A stretch of DNA of 64,000 nt from Metallibacterium scheffleri (GCF_002077135.1 NZ_LDOS01000002.1:186001-250000); one strand, 5' to 3'. Positions 1 to 8,835 are shown, counted from the stretch's first letter. Made by a program: numbers and translations. The notes: generated by a model from the sequence alone, not told the origin.

Positions 1-1186
1 CGTGGCGGCGCTTGCGCTGGATCTCGTGGCGCTGCTGCGGCAACGGCAGGCCGTTGATCTCGACCACGTTGTCGAGCATGCGCGTGAACACGCGCACCAC
101 CTCGCGGTACTCGTCCCAGTCGAAGCGCGCCTTGGGTCCGAAGGCGTCGCGCACGAACAGAGTGAGATTGACCGAGCCCAGCAGACACGAACCATAGGGT
201 GGCAGTGGCTGCTCGCCGCACGGATTGGTGGCGCGGATGGCCTCGCACCACCAGTTGTTGTTCATCTCGTTGACGCGATCGATCAGGATGAAGCCCGGTT
301 CGGCGTAGTCGTACGTCGACACCATGATCATGTCCCACAGGTGTCGTGCCTTGACGTGGCCGTAGATCTTGCAGGCCACCATGCCATCCGCGCGGTCGAC
401 GTAATTCTCGTGCGTGGGCCACTCGCGCCAGATCACCTGCGCGGGGTCGTCCAGCACGACCTCGTCCTGTTCCTTGACGTGCACCGGGAACAGCAGCGGC
501 CAGTCGGCGTCGTCCGCGACCGCCTGCATGAACGCATCGGTGATCAGCAGCGACAGATTGAACTGGCGCAGGCGACCCGCCTCGCGCTTGGCCCGGATGA
601 ATTCGCGCACATCGGGATGGGCCACGTCGAAGGTACCCATCTGCGCGCCGCGGCGACCGCCGGCACTGGATACGGTGAAGCACATCTTGTCGTAGATATC
701 CATGAACGACAGCGGGCCGCTGGTGTAAGCGCCGGCGCCCGAGACATACGCACCCCGCGGGCGCAGCGTGGAAAATTCATAGCCGATGCCGCAGCCAGCC
801 TTCAGTGTCAGCCCGGCCTCGTGCACTTTCTCTAAAATATCGTCCATCGAATCCGTGATGGTGCCCGAGACGGTGCAATTGATGGTGCTGGTAGCGGGCT
901 TGTGCGCCAGCGCGCCGGCGTTGGAGGTGATGCGCCCGGCCGGAATCGCGCCGTGGCGCAGCGCCCACAAAAATCGCTCGCACCAGTGCTCGCGCAATTC
1001 CGGCGTGGCCTCAACCTCGCTCAGCGCGCGCGCGATGCGCTGATAGCTGGCGTCGATGTCGGCATCCACCGCCGCGCCCTGCTTTGATTTGAGACGGTAC
1101 TTCTTGTCCCAGATGTCGAACGAAGCAGGTTGCAACGGAATCGCTGCGGCGTCGGGAAGTGTGGTGGTGGCGCGTGCCGTGCTCAT
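1..1186 (-). CDS. nrdJ: Adenosylcobalamin-dependent (class II) ribonucleotide reductase, partial
   Basis: Reduces ribonucleotides to deoxyribonucleotides using adenosylcobalamin as radical source, in the cytoplasm. The reading frame starts at the ATG complementary to 1184-1186, with an AAGGAG ribosome site at 1198-1203, and runs off the left edge after about 395 residues, so the C-terminal half is missing. Family marks are visible: the ITSNAGA and TINCTVSGT stretch with the first redox cysteine, the KAGCGIGYEFSTLRPRGA loop, the SSAGGRRGAQMGTF segment and the active-site motif NPCGEQPLPPYGSC, which carries the catalytic cysteine and glutamate and marks the class I/II fold. The KAGCGIGYEFSTLRP loop is typical of the B12-dependent NrdJ type, not NrdA. 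No nrdB partner is seen. A candidate NrdR operator lies upstream. Class assignment is confident; completeness cannot be judged. Confidence 0.93.
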   Translation of the reverse strand, partial: MSTARATTTLPDAAAIPLQPASFDIWDKKYRLKSKQGAAVDADIDASYQRIARALSEVEATPELREHWCERFLWALRHGAIPAGRITSNAGALAHKPATSTINCTVSGTITDSMDDILEKVHEAGLTLKAGCGIGYEFSTLRPRGAYVSGAGAYTSGPLSFMDIYDKMCFTVSSAGGRRGAQMGTFDVAHPDVREFIRAKREAGRLRQFNLSLLITDAFMQAVADDADWPLLFPVHVKEQDEVVLDDPAQVIWREWPTHENYVDRADGMVACKIYGHVKARHLWDMIMVSTYDYAEPGFILIDRVNEMNNNWWCEAIRATNPCGEQPLPPYGSCLLGSVNLTLFVRDAFGPKARFDWDEYREVVRVFTRMLDNVVEINGLPLPQQRHEIQRKRRH

Positions 1187-1742
1187 GTGCTGCTGGACTC
1201 CTTGTGCATGGCTGCGCGGATTTGACGGTGCGCGCGCAGGCGCGGAATGCGGGCCACGACAGGAAATGCCGAGGCGCGGCGCGGCAGGCGAAGCGGTTGC
1301 ATTGCCAGCGCACTGCAGGCACGACCGCGCCGACGTGCCGGGCTTGAATTCAAGGCATGTCCTGACATCGTTGAATCCCTCCCGGTGGTCCCGCCGGCTC
1401 CCACAGGTTGGGTCGCACTGCAATTGCGACCACAACATCTTGTGGCGAAGCAGGCGGCAAAACTAGCGCCGGCACGCCAAGGTGTCAACGCATTTCTGTG
1501 CTGCCGCGCACGTGCTTGCGCCAAGGCTGCGCACACGTCGGGTTGCGTGGCCGCACGTTGCAAAATCCGGACGGCGGGCCGTGATTGCCGACTTGCCGTT
1601 TCGAGGCGTACGCCATGCGTGGCTGCCTGTACGCCTGCGCCTGTCAATCCAGCGCCAAGCGATTTCGCGAACCGTGACGTGATGCGTGCATGTGTGTGCC
1701 ACAGTGCCGATAATCGCCCTGCCTTTTCCAGGGACCACCCGC
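1187..1742. other. Intergenic region between divergent nrdJ and the PstS-like gene
   Basis: This 556-base stretch separates two divergently transcribed genes. It holds the nrdJ ribosome site (1198-1203), a candidate NrdR box pair (1398-1445) about 240 bases before nrdJ, and otherwise no convincing gene. I looked for a cobalamin riboswitch on the nrdJ strand: a partial B12-box-like string is present near 1352-1367, but the conserved GCCACTG core is not. Confidence 0.5.
1398..1445 (-). promoter_or_regulatory. Candidate tandem NrdR boxes upstream of nrdJ
   Basis: The 16-mer CCACAACATCTTGTGG at 1430-1445 is a palindrome (6-bp arms) and fits the NrdR box pattern acaCwAtATaTwGtgt at the core C-w-A-n-A-T-n-T-w-G positions. 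A weaker box, CTCCCACAGGTTGGGT, lies at 1398-1413, so the centres are 32 bp apart. NrdR operators are known to be two boxes spaced by an integral number of helical turns (about 31-32 bp). NrdR would repress nrdJ when dATP/ATP ratios are high. The match and spacing are seen; function is inferred, and the distance to the start codon is long. Confidence 0.6.
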
Positions 1743-2831
1743 ATGCGTCGCGCCTGTCTGTTGCTGCTGTCATTCTTGTGCACTGCGGTCGCCGCTCAGG
1801 CCATCGCCGCGCCGGCCTCGGCCACGCTGCGCTGGCGTGGCGATTTCACCACCGCCCACAGTCTCGCTGATGGCCTTGCCAAGGCCTGGGCGCGCGACGA
1901 GGGCGGCAGGCTCGATGTGGATTCGTTCAACACCATCTCCGGCATCGACCAGGCACTCGATGGCAGGGTTGATATCGCGGGCAGCGCGCGGCCGCCGTTT
2001 TCCGGACGCCCGCAGGAATCAGGTCTGGTGTTCACCCCGTTGGCCTGGGATGCGCTGGTGCTGATCACCCACCGCGACAATCCGGTGCACAACATCACCT
2101 TGCAGCAGCTGTATCAGGTGTACATGGGTTACACCACCAACTGGAGTCAGCTCGGCGGTCCGGACAAGCCGATCAATCTGTACTCCATCGCCAGCCCGCT
2201 GGATGGCGTCGAGTTTGACCTGCGCAAGTTCCTGTATGGGCGTGGTGACCAGGAGATCGCGGCGCCGCGCCTGTATCTCAACACACAGCAATTGCAGGTC
2301 GCGGTGGGCCTCGACCCCGATGCGCTGGGGGTCAGCGCGTACTCGAATGTCTATCGCAACCCCAGGCTGCAGATGTTGCGCGTCGAAGGCATCAAGCCGG
2401 ATGCGCGCAGCATCAGCGACGGCACTTATCCGATGCTGGTGCCACTGTATTTCGGCAGCAATCCGAACGATCCGAAGGCGGCCGAGGTGCGCAGATTCAT
2501 GCGCTTCGCCGAAGGCCCCAGGGGCCAGGCGGTGATCCGTGCGCAGGGCATGATCCCCTACGCCGATGGCGCTGCGCTGGCGGCGGGCGCCGAGACGCGC
2601 GCCACCTGGATCGCGCAGCGCCTCGCTGCCGAGCAGAGCGCCGGCAAGATCGCCATGAATGGTCCGCTGGCTGCGCCTGGCGCGACTTACTCGCAAGGCG
2701 CCAGCATCGCGCCGACCTCGCCCAGCACGCAGGCGGCGCGAGCGCGCATGCAAGCGCGTGATGCGCTGGACAGGAAAGTGAAGCCGGTGCTGCGGACTGC
2801 CGACGCCAGCGAGGGCGGCGGCGGCGAGTGA
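1743..2831 (+). CDS. PstS-like periplasmic substrate-binding protein
   Basis: A 362-residue secreted protein of the phosphate-binding-protein-like type II periplasmic fold. The chosen ATG at 1743 begins a clean signal peptide (MRRACLLLLSF ... AQAIAAPA); an upstream in-frame ATG at 1686 would add residues that do not fit an export signal. The mature part has the family order: LRWRGDFTT near the start, a GSARPP anion-loop-like segment, QLYQVYMGYTTNWSQLGG (the PstS-type 'ey..I..G.i..W..lGG' block) and a C-terminal FGSNPNDPKAAEVRRFMRF helix. The last 70 residues are Ala/Ser/Thr-rich and likely disordered. No pstCAB or phoU lies nearby, so it may be an orphan binding protein or a phosphate sensor/scavenger. 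It ends in a 4-base overlap with the next gene, suggesting cotranscription with the phosphatase. Confidence 0.8.
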   Translation: MRRACLLLLSFLCTAVAAQAIAAPASATLRWRGDFTTAHSLADGLAKAWARDEGGRLDVDSFNTISGIDQALDGRVDIAGSARPPFSGRPQESGLVFTPLAWDALVLITHRDNPVHNITLQQLYQVYMGYTTNWSQLGGPDKPINLYSIASPLDGVEFDLRKFLYGRGDQEIAAPRLYLNTQQLQVAVGLDPDALGVSAYSNVYRNPRLQMLRVEGIKPDARSISDGTYPMLVPLYFGSNPNDPKAAEVRRFMRFAEGPRGQAVIRAQGMIPYADGAALAAGAETRATWIAQRLAAEQSAGKIAMNGPLAAPGATYSQGASIAPTSPSTQAARARMQARDALDRKVKPVLRTADASEGGGGE

Positions 2832-3529
2832 GACCGCTGCGCGCGCTCAGTCTCGACCTCGACGACACGCTGTGGCCGATCGAACCGGCGATCGCCGCCG
2901 CCGAGGCCAGCCTGCACGACTGGTTGCACGCGCACGTACCCGCGGTGGCCGCGGCGTGGCCGCCGCCAGCCATGCGCGAATTGCGCACGCGCATCGCGCG
3001 GCATTGCCCCGAGATCGCGCATGATTTCAGCGCGCAGCGCCGCTTGTCTCTGGCGCATGCGCTGCGCGCCTGCGGTGCCGATGAGGCGCAGGCCGAGCCG
3101 GCGTTCGAGGCGTTTTTCTCCGCGCGCAATCGCGTGGTGTTTTATGACGACGCGTTGCCGGCGCTGACGCGATTGGCCGCACTGTTGCCGCTGGCCAGCC
3201 TGAGCAATGGCAATGCCGATCTCGCGCGCATCGGTATCGATGCGCACTTCGCCGTGCAGGTTTCGGCGCGCGAAGCGGGCGTGGCCAAGCCCGACGCACG
3301 CATTTTCACCGCGCTATGCCAGCGCCTGGGCTGCATGCCCGCGCAGGTGCTGCACGTGGGCGACGATCCGTTGCTGGATGTCGCCGGTGCCCGCGCTGCC
3401 GGCTTGCAGGCGGCGTGGCTCAATCGCACCGCCAGCGTCTGGCCCGGCCCGGGTCCGATGCCTGCGCTGGTGTTCCGCGATCTTGGCGAACTCGCCGACT
3501 GGTGTGCGGCACATCTTGGCGCGGATTAG
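2828..3529 (+). CDS. HAD-superfamily hydrolase (haloacid dehalogenase-like phosphatase)
   Basis: A 233-residue cytoplasmic HAD hydrolase, probably a small-metabolite phosphatase. All four HAD motifs are present in order: motif I DLDDTLW (nucleophile Asp near residue 10), motif II SNGN, motif III Lys in AKPDARIF, and motif IV HVGDDPLLDVAGA. The helical cap between motifs I and II fits subfamily IA (YjjG/pyrimidine nucleotidase or phosphoglycolate phosphatase-like). Translation starts at the GTG whose last bases overlap the TGA of the PstS-like gene, so the two are coupled. The pairing with a phosphate-binding-like protein hints at phosphate metabolism, but the substrate cannot be told from sequence. 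Confidence 0.85.
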   Translation: MRPLRALSLDLDDTLWPIEPAIAAAEASLHDWLHAHVPAVAAAWPPPAMRELRTRIARHCPEIAHDFSAQRRLSLAHALRACGADEAQAEPAFEAFFSARNRVVFYDDALPALTRLAALLPLASLSNGNADLARIGIDAHFAVQVSAREAGVAKPDARIFTALCQRLGCMPAQVLHVGDDPLLDVAGARAAGLQAAWLNRTASVWPGPGPMPALVFRDLGELADWCAAHLGAD

Positions 3530-3618
3530 CATGGCGGTTTGCGTGGCGTGCATCGGCGCAAGTCAGCAGCGCGCGCCACGCGCCATTCCATTCCCTTCCA
3601 TCGTTTGCGGAGTTGTCC

Positions 3619-4992
3619 ATGTCCAACCTGATCGAAGCGCGCCGCGGCCAGCACGCGGTGCCGATCGAAAGCCTCGACGCCGCAGCGCTGCCGGCCTGTC
3701 GCAAACGCCTGACCGCGGCGCAGCGGCACTGGCTGCAGGCCAGTGATTTCAACGCGCGTGCCGGCAGCGTGCTGCTGTTGCCCGATGCCGACGGCAAGCT
3801 CGCGCGCGTGCTGGTTGGCGTCGATCGCGAGGAGCCACTGTGGGCGTTGGCTGCGCTGGCGCAGAGCCTGCCCGAGGGTGACTACGCGCTGGCCGCCGAA
3901 GGCGTGCTGGGTGACACGCGTCTCGCGGCCCTGGGTTTCGCGCTGGGCGGTTATCGCTACGCGCGTTATCGCAAGGCGCCGCGCGCACCGGCGCGTCTGC
4001 TCGTGGCACCGGCGTTGCTGGCCGAACTGCAGCCCCTGCTCGATGCCGCCGCGCAGGTGCGCGATTGGGTCAACACACCCACCGAGGACATGGGTCCGGC
4101 CGATCTGGCCGCCGCCGCGCACGCGCTCGGCAAGACGCACGACGCCAAGGTGCGCGAATGGGTCGGCGATGAACTGCTCGCGAACCACTTCCCCACCATC
4201 CACGCCGTCGGCCGCGCCAGTCATCGCGCGCCGCGCCTGATCGAATTGCGCTGGGGCAAGCGCAAGCACCCGCACCTGGTGCTGGTGGGCAAGGGCGTGT
4301 GCTTCGATACCGGCGGACTCAACCTGAAATCCGGTGACGGCATGCGCTGGATGAAGAAAGACATGGGTGGCGCCGCGCACGCGCTGGCGCTGGCCGGGCT
4401 GGTGATGCGGGCCATGCTGCCAGTACGTCTCACTCTGTTGATCCCGGCGGTGGAGAATGCCGTGGCCGGCAACGCGCTGCGTCCGGGCGAGGTCATCACC
4501 ACGCGCAGCGGGCAGACCGTGGAGATCGACAACACCGATGCCGAGGGTCGCCTGATCCTGTGTGACGCGCTGGCCTACGCCGCCGAGCAGCAGCCGGACC
4601 TGATCATCGATTTCGCCACACTCACCGGTGCCGCGCGCGTGGCGCTGGGACCCGACCTGCCGGCGCTGTTCGGCAATCGCCGCGAGTTGCGCGAGGCGGT
4701 GCTGGCCGCCGGCGAGGCCGAGCACGATCCGCTGTGGTCGCTGCCGCTGTGGCGTCCGTACCGGCGCATGCTCGATTCGTACTTGGCCGACTTCGCCAAC
4801 AGTGGCGCCTCGCGCCATGCCGGCGCCATCACCGCCGCGCTGTACCTCGAACGTTTCGTGCCGGACACCACGTCGTGGCTGCACGTGGACGTGTACGCAT
4901 GGAACGACGCGGATCGCCCCGGCCGGCCGCGTGGCGGCGAGGCACAAAGCCTGCGTGCGTTTTTTGCTTTTCTGCGGCAGCGCTATGCCTAG
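3619..4992 (+). CDS. Leucyl aminopeptidase family protein (peptidase M17)
   Basis: A 457-residue cytoplasmic two-metal aminopeptidase that removes N-terminal residues from peptides. The ATG at 3619 follows the M17 pattern of an N-terminal macro-like domain and a C-terminal catalytic domain. Catalytic signatures are visible: VGKGVCFDTGGLNLK (metal ligands Lys and Asp), MKKDMGGAAHALAL (Lys/Asp), the PROSITE-type block NTDAEGRLIL (Asp/Glu ligands and catalytic Arg), and the DFATLTGAARVALG loop. The C-terminus keeps LHVDVYAWND. At about 457 residues it is shorter than PepA (about 500) and closer to the PepB-like/Xanthomonadales second M17 enzyme. It stands alone between the HAD gene and a convergent stress gene. 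Confidence 0.9.
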   Translation: MSNLIEARRGQHAVPIESLDAAALPACRKRLTAAQRHWLQASDFNARAGSVLLLPDADGKLARVLVGVDREEPLWALAALAQSLPEGDYALAAEGVLGDTRLAALGFALGGYRYARYRKAPRAPARLLVAPALLAELQPLLDAAAQVRDWVNTPTEDMGPADLAAAAHALGKTHDAKVREWVGDELLANHFPTIHAVGRASHRAPRLIELRWGKRKHPHLVLVGKGVCFDTGGLNLKSGDGMRWMKKDMGGAAHALALAGLVMRAMLPVRLTLLIPAVENAVAGNALRPGEVITTRSGQTVEIDNTDAEGRLILCDALAYAAEQQPDLIIDFATLTGAARVALGPDLPALFGNRRELREAVLAAGEAEHDPLWSLPLWRPYRRMLDSYLADFANSGASRHAGAITAALYLERFVPDTTSWLHVDVYAWNDADRPGRPRGGEAQSLRAFFAFLRQRYA

Positions 4993-5102
4993 CCTGTCGG
5001 ACTTTGGTTGGCCGGGCTGTAAATCCGTCTGTGCGGTCCCTATCCCCGCCGCCGCTTGGCCCACAGAACCGCACTGGCCTTTCCGGGCTCCATGGTCTCG
5101 AC

Positions 5103-5924
5103 TCAGTGCGCTACCAGCAGGGGCAGCGGACATTCGCGGAACAGCGCGCGGGTGACGCCGCCGAGGACCATCTCGGTCAGCCGCGAGGTACCCCAGGCGC
5201 CCAGCACGATCAGATCGCATTGCAAGGCCTGCGCGCGCGCCAGGATGGCGGGCGCTGGCGCGCCTAGCGCGGCAAGGCGCTCGATCGCGGCATTGATGCC
5301 GCGTTGCGCGAACCACGCCGGCAGATCCAGCGGTGGCAGCCAGGCCAGTCCCTCCGGGCCCCGTTCGCGGCTGCCGTCGAGTACATGCACGGCGTCGGCA
5401 TGGGCCAGCAACGACGCCGCGCCATGCAATGCACGCGCGGATTCCAGGCTGCCGTTCCAGGCGATCAACACGCGCTGGCCGACGCTGGCCGCGCCGGCCG
5501 CGGGCACGATCAGTACCGGCTTGGCCGCGGTGAATACCGCGCGCGAGGTACTGCCGAAACCGATCGGCGCATCCTCGCGTGTCTGCGGACGTTGCACGAT
5601 CAGCAGATCGGCACTGGCCGCGGCCAGGCACAACACCTGCGCCAGGTCGCCCTCGCCGACGCGCCAGTCGCCGTGCAGATCGCGCTGGCGCAACAGTTCC
5701 TGCCACCACGCGGTCTTGGCGGCGGCGTGCTTGCGCGCCTGCTCGGCTTCCTGCACCTGCAGCGTGATCGCTTCGGGCACGGCGAACGCCGCGCTGGGCA
5801 GGGCCGCGGCAAACACGCCACTGAGCCGCGCCTGCAGGCGCGCGGCCAGGTCCAGGGCCAGATCCAGGGCCGCATGGCGCGTGCCGGGATGGGGAACGTG
5901 CACGATGAATTCGAGGGTGGACAT
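5103..5924 (-). CDS. Universal stress protein, tandem UspA domains
   Basis: A 273-residue cytoplasmic protein with two consecutive Usp folds. The start is the ATG complementary to 5922-5924 (MSTLEFIVHVPH). The first Usp unit runs to about residue 145 and ends SRAVFTAAKPVLIVPA; the second begins GQRVLIAWNGSLESARAL and ends with LIVLGAWGTSRLTEMVLGGVTRALFRECPLPLLVAH. That tail is the nucleotide-binding G-x2-G-x9-G(S/T) type loop (GAWGTSRLTEMVLGGVT), so the second domain may bind ATP while the first looks degenerate. Convergent with the aminopeptidase gene and divergent from the small secreted protein. Induction by stress or stationary phase is family knowledge, not seen here. Confidence 0.88.
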   Translation of the reverse strand: MSTLEFIVHVPHPGTRHAALDLALDLAARLQARLSGVFAAALPSAAFAVPEAITLQVQEAEQARKHAAAKTAWWQELLRQRDLHGDWRVGEGDLAQVLCLAAASADLLIVQRPQTREDAPIGFGSTSRAVFTAAKPVLIVPAAGAASVGQRVLIAWNGSLESARALHGAASLLAHADAVHVLDGSRERGPEGLAWLPPLDLPAWFAQRGINAAIERLAALGAPAPAILARAQALQCDLIVLGAWGTSRLTEMVLGGVTRALFRECPLPLLVAH

Positions 5925-6074
5925 GGGCGCACGACTCCGCTGGATGTGAATGGCGTCAACGCCGCGTATGCTTTGCGCATTGCGCTGCGTAGGGTGATGC
6001 GGCAAGACTATCGCCCGCGCTGCGTCGCCGCGAGTGCGGTGCTGATGCGTCGTCACGATTCCAAGGAGTGCCTC

Positions 6075-6518
6075 ATGCGTATGCTCACCGCCAGGATTCT
6101 GTGCGTCGGTCTGCTGCTGGTTGGCGGCATGGTCGCCATGCCCGCGCAGGCGCGCGATATCAGTTGCCGCATGACCTACAGCCTCAAGGGCTGGTCGCTG
6201 TTCTATCAGACCGCGCGCGGCAGCGGTGTGGTCACTTGCGACAATGGGCAGAGCCTGCGCGTGAGCATCGAGACCAAGGGCGGCGGCCTGACCATCGGCA
6301 AGTCCGAGATCCACGACGGACACGGTCGCTTCGCCGGTGTGCGCGACATCCGCGACGTGCTCGGCGCCTACGCCACCGCCGAAGCCCACGCCGGCGTGGT
6401 CCGCTCCAGCGCCGCGCAGGTGCTGGTCAAGGGCAACGTCACCCTGGCACTGGCCGGCACCGGCGAGGGCTGGGATCTGGGCATCGCCTTCGGCAAGTTC
6501 GTGATCAAGGCTGATTGA
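6075..6518 (+). CDS. Secreted protein of unknown function
   Basis: A 147-residue protein whose start ATG at 6075 is preceded by a strong AAGGAG site (6063-6068). Residues 1 to about 27 form a signal peptide (MRMLTARILCVGLLLVGG ... AQARD). The mature part is a glycine-rich, mostly beta sequence with two cysteines (ISCRMTY and VVTCDNG) that could form one disulfide, and ends LGIAFGKFVIKAD. I do not recognise a family with certainty; the pattern of short beta strands resembles small periplasmic or surface beta-sandwich proteins. It lies just upstream of a GFA-type gene, and the gap of about 10 bases suggests cotranscription. Confidence 0.65.
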   Translation: MRMLTARILCVGLLLVGGMVAMPAQARDISCRMTYSLKGWSLFYQTARGSGVVTCDNGQSLRVSIETKGGGLTIGKSEIHDGHGRFAGVRDIRDVLGAYATAEAHAGVVRSSAAQVLVKGNVTLALAGTGEGWDLGIAFGKFVIKAD

Positions 6519-6527
6519 CGCATCGGG

Positions 6528-6938
6528 TTGGCACGCGTGGAGCTGCATACTTGCCGCGGCGGTTGTCACTGCGGTCGCGTGCGTTTCGAGTGCCAGCTGC
6601 CGGTGCAGCCGCTGGTGCTGGAATGCGATTGCTCGATCTGCCGCATGAGCGGTTACTTGCATCTCATCATTCCGGCTGCGCGGTTCCGCCTGCTCAGCGG
6701 GGCGGAGGATTTGCGCGAATACCGCTTCAACACTGGCACGGCGCGACGTCTGTTTTGCGCGACCTGTGGCATCAAGAGTTTCTACGTGCCGCGCTCGCAC
6801 CCGGATGGCATCGACATCAACCTGTGCTGCCTGGACGTCGACAGCGTGCCCGAGTACACGCTGCAGGCCTTCCGCGATACCGAGCGCGAGGCCAGCACCG
6901 CCGCGCTGGCGCATCTGAGCGTGCCAGGCCCGCATTGA
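6528..6938 (+). CDS. GFA family protein (glutathione-dependent formaldehyde-activating-like, zinc-binding)
   Basis: A protein of about 136 residues with the CENP-V/GFA beta fold. The zinc-binding cysteines are clear: GGCHCG near the N-terminus, CDCSICRMSG in the centre and FCATCGIKSF in the second half. Members bind zinc and are named after formaldehyde/glutathione chemistry, but most, including this one, have no proven reaction. The start is unsure: TTG at 6528 or GTG at 6537 (giving MELHTCRGGCHCG); no ATG fits. The gene follows the small secreted protein closely and precedes a hemolysin III-like gene. Confidence 0.85.
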   Translation: MARVELHTCRGGCHCGRVRFECQLPVQPLVLECDCSICRMSGYLHLIIPAARFRLLSGAEDLREYRFNTGTARRLFCATCGIKSFYVPRSHPDGIDINLCCLDVDSVPEYTLQAFRDTEREASTAALAHLSVPGPH

Positions 6939-7005
6939 ACCGGCGCAGTTCGTGTCGCGTCGTACAGGTAAGTGATCGCGTGCATTTTCGGCGCCGGAGT
7001 TGCCA

Positions 7006-7671
7006 ATGAATAGCCACAATCAGCCCCGTCCCAGCGTACTGAACCTGCATGACGAGCGAGTCAGCATGCTGATTCACGCGCTGGGCATCGCGCTCAGCGG
7101 TGCGGGTCTGGTGCTGTTGATCGTGGCTGCGGCTGCACTGGACCAGGTCCGTGCGCTGCTGGCCGTGGTGGTGTTCGGCAGCGCGCTGGTGCTGATGTAC
7201 AGCGCGTCGACGCTGTACCACGCCGTGCGTGGCGCCGATGCCAAGCGGCGTCTGCGGCGCCTGGATCACGTCGCCATTTATCTGCTGATCGCCGGCACCT
7301 ATACGCCGTTCACCCTGCTGGCCTTGCGGGGTGCGTGGGGTTGGAGCCTGTTCGCGGCGATCTGGGTGCTGGCGGGCCTTGGCAGCGTGCTGGAGTTCAG
7401 CGGTTGGGGGCAGCGTCGCTGGCTGGCGGCGCTGGTCTACGTGGGCATGGGCTGGATCGGCGTGTTCGCGTTTGCGCCACTGCACGCGGTGTTGGCCAGT
7501 GGCGGGTTTGCCCTGCTGCTGGCGGGCGGTGTGGCCTACACCCTGGGCGTGCCGTTTTATCTGTGGCGGCGACTGCCGTTTCACCACAGCATCTGGCATG
7601 TGTTCGTGCTGGCCGGCAGCGTGCTGCAGTTTCTCGCGGTGCTGCTGTATTTGCTGCCGCTGGCGCGTTGA
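7006..7671 (+). CDS. Hemolysin III family integral membrane protein (PAQR-like)
   Basis: A 221-residue inner membrane protein with seven predicted hydrophobic segments, the length and layout of the HlyIII/YqfA (PAQR) family. Conserved family residues are present: SASTLYHA near residue 65 (Ser and His of the metal site), the LRRLDHVAIYLLIAGTYTP block (Asp) and the C-terminal HHSIWHVFVLAGS block (His pair). These residues make up the putative zinc site shared with adiponectin-type receptors, which act as hydrolases. The true role of bacterial members in membrane homeostasis is unsettled; 'hemolysin' is a historical name. The ATG at 7006 was chosen over a TTG six bases upstream. Confidence 0.88.
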   Translation: MNSHNQPRPSVLNLHDERVSMLIHALGIALSGAGLVLLIVAAAALDQVRALLAVVVFGSALVLMYSASTLYHAVRGADAKRRLRRLDHVAIYLLIAGTYTPFTLLALRGAWGWSLFAAIWVLAGLGSVLEFSGWGQRRWLAALVYVGMGWIGVFAFAPLHAVLASGGFALLLAGGVAYTLGVPFYLWRRLPFHHSIWHVFVLAGSVLQFLAVLLYLLPLAR

Positions 7672-7811
7672 ACACAGCACGGCGGCTGTTTGCGCGCAGC
7701 CAAGCGCCCCAGCATGGCAAGTGCGGGCAGCCACCTGGATCAGCAGCAGTACACGGCGGGGTATCGGCGCTTCTGCGGGGCCGCAATGCAAAGATCGGCA
7801 ACGCGCGCAGC

Positions 7812-8714
7812 TCAGCGCGATCGCCACGCGCCCGGATAATGCACGCCGGGTTGCGGGCGCTCGCGCAGCACCTCGCGGCGGAAGCGGAACAGCGCGGCCG
7901 GACGCCCGCGCGGCGCGCGCGCTTGCGCGCCGGTGGCCTCGACCAGACCGGCGTTCTCGATCAGGCGGCGGAAGTTCTGCGTGTGCAGGCGACGTCCGGT
8001 CAGCGCCTCGATCACCTGCTGCATCTGGGTCAGGGTGAAACTCTCGGGCAGCAGCTCGAATACCACCGGGCGATAGCGCAGCTTGCCGCGCATGCGTCCC
8101 AGCGCGGTAGCCAGGATGCGGCGGTGATCCTGCACCAATGTGCGACCCAGTCCCGGCGCGCCACCGGCCTCGGCCACCAGCCCGGCTTCCCACAGCAGTT
8201 CGTAGCGCTCCAGCGTGTGCTCGGCATCCCATGGCGCGCCATGCAGGCCGAATACCAGTTCCACGCGCTCGCGCCGTTGCGCCATGGCGCCGGCCCAGTG
8301 CAGCAGTGCCGGCGCCAGCGCCGCATCAAGCAGGGCCGGGCGCTGCTGGCGCCAGTCCTCCCACGGCAGAAAGGCATACACATCGTGCCAGTGCGCGGCA
8401 CCTTCGGGCAGGGCTTGCTCGCGCGTCAGCGCGAGGTAGGCGATGCCGATCGTGCGTGGCCGCGCATGACGCAGGAGCGGATCGCGCTGGCGGTCGCCGA
8501 AGGTATACAGCTGCTCGACATAGCCGAGCTGGAAACCGCTCGCGCGCTGTACCCACTCACGCAGGCCGCGCTCCAGCGTGGGATGCGCGGCGCTGTCCAG
8601 CGGGCCCGCCGGCAGCGCGCAGCCCTCCGCCGTGGTGGTGGTGAGCACGCGCGGTGTAGCTGCGGTCACGGCCAGGATCACCGCTTCCAGGTTGACACCT
8701 AACGCATCCGGCAT
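7812..8714 (-). CDS. Nudix-fold transcriptional regulator (NrtR-like), probably non-catalytic
   Basis: A 300-residue protein with an N-terminal Nudix fold (residues 5 to about 150) joined to a C-terminal winged helix (about 210-280; FTLTQMQQVIEALTG ... NFRRLIENAGLV). This layout is that of NrtR-type regulators, which sense ADP-ribose and control NAD or sugar metabolism genes. The Nudix box, which should read G-x5-E-x7-RE-x2-EE-x-G, is degenerate here (PTLERGLREWVQRASG): the paired glutamates are absent, so hydrolase activity is unlikely and ligand sensing more likely. The C-terminus is Arg-rich. Regulated genes are not evident from the neighbourhood; a ClC gene lies next, transcribed in the same direction with a 121-base gap. 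Confidence 0.75.
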   Translation of the reverse strand: MPDALGVNLEAVILAVTAATPRVLTTTTAEGCALPAGPLDSAAHPTLERGLREWVQRASGFQLGYVEQLYTFGDRQRDPLLRHARPRTIGIAYLALTREQALPEGAAHWHDVYAFLPWEDWRQQRPALLDAALAPALLHWAGAMAQRRERVELVFGLHGAPWDAEHTLERYELLWEAGLVAEAGGAPGLGRTLVQDHRRILATALGRMRGKLRYRPVVFELLPESFTLTQMQQVIEALTGRRLHTQNFRRLIENAGLVEATGAQARAPRGRPAALFRFRREVLRERPQPGVHYPGAWRSR

Positions 8715-8835
8715 ATCCGAAGCACTCCTGCATTGAGCCTACGCCACTGCCAAAGGGAATACCCGCGGCAGGTTCGTGTTGGGCTCAAGCAGAAGTGATG
8801 CCAAGCGCGCGTCACACGCCGTGACGATTGACCGA

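Noticed and set aside
1352-1367. Possible cobalamin riboswitch before nrdJ (B12-box-like string on the minus strand)
   Set aside because: Only a partial box is present with two bases missing, and the conserved GCCACTG core and paired stems are not found.
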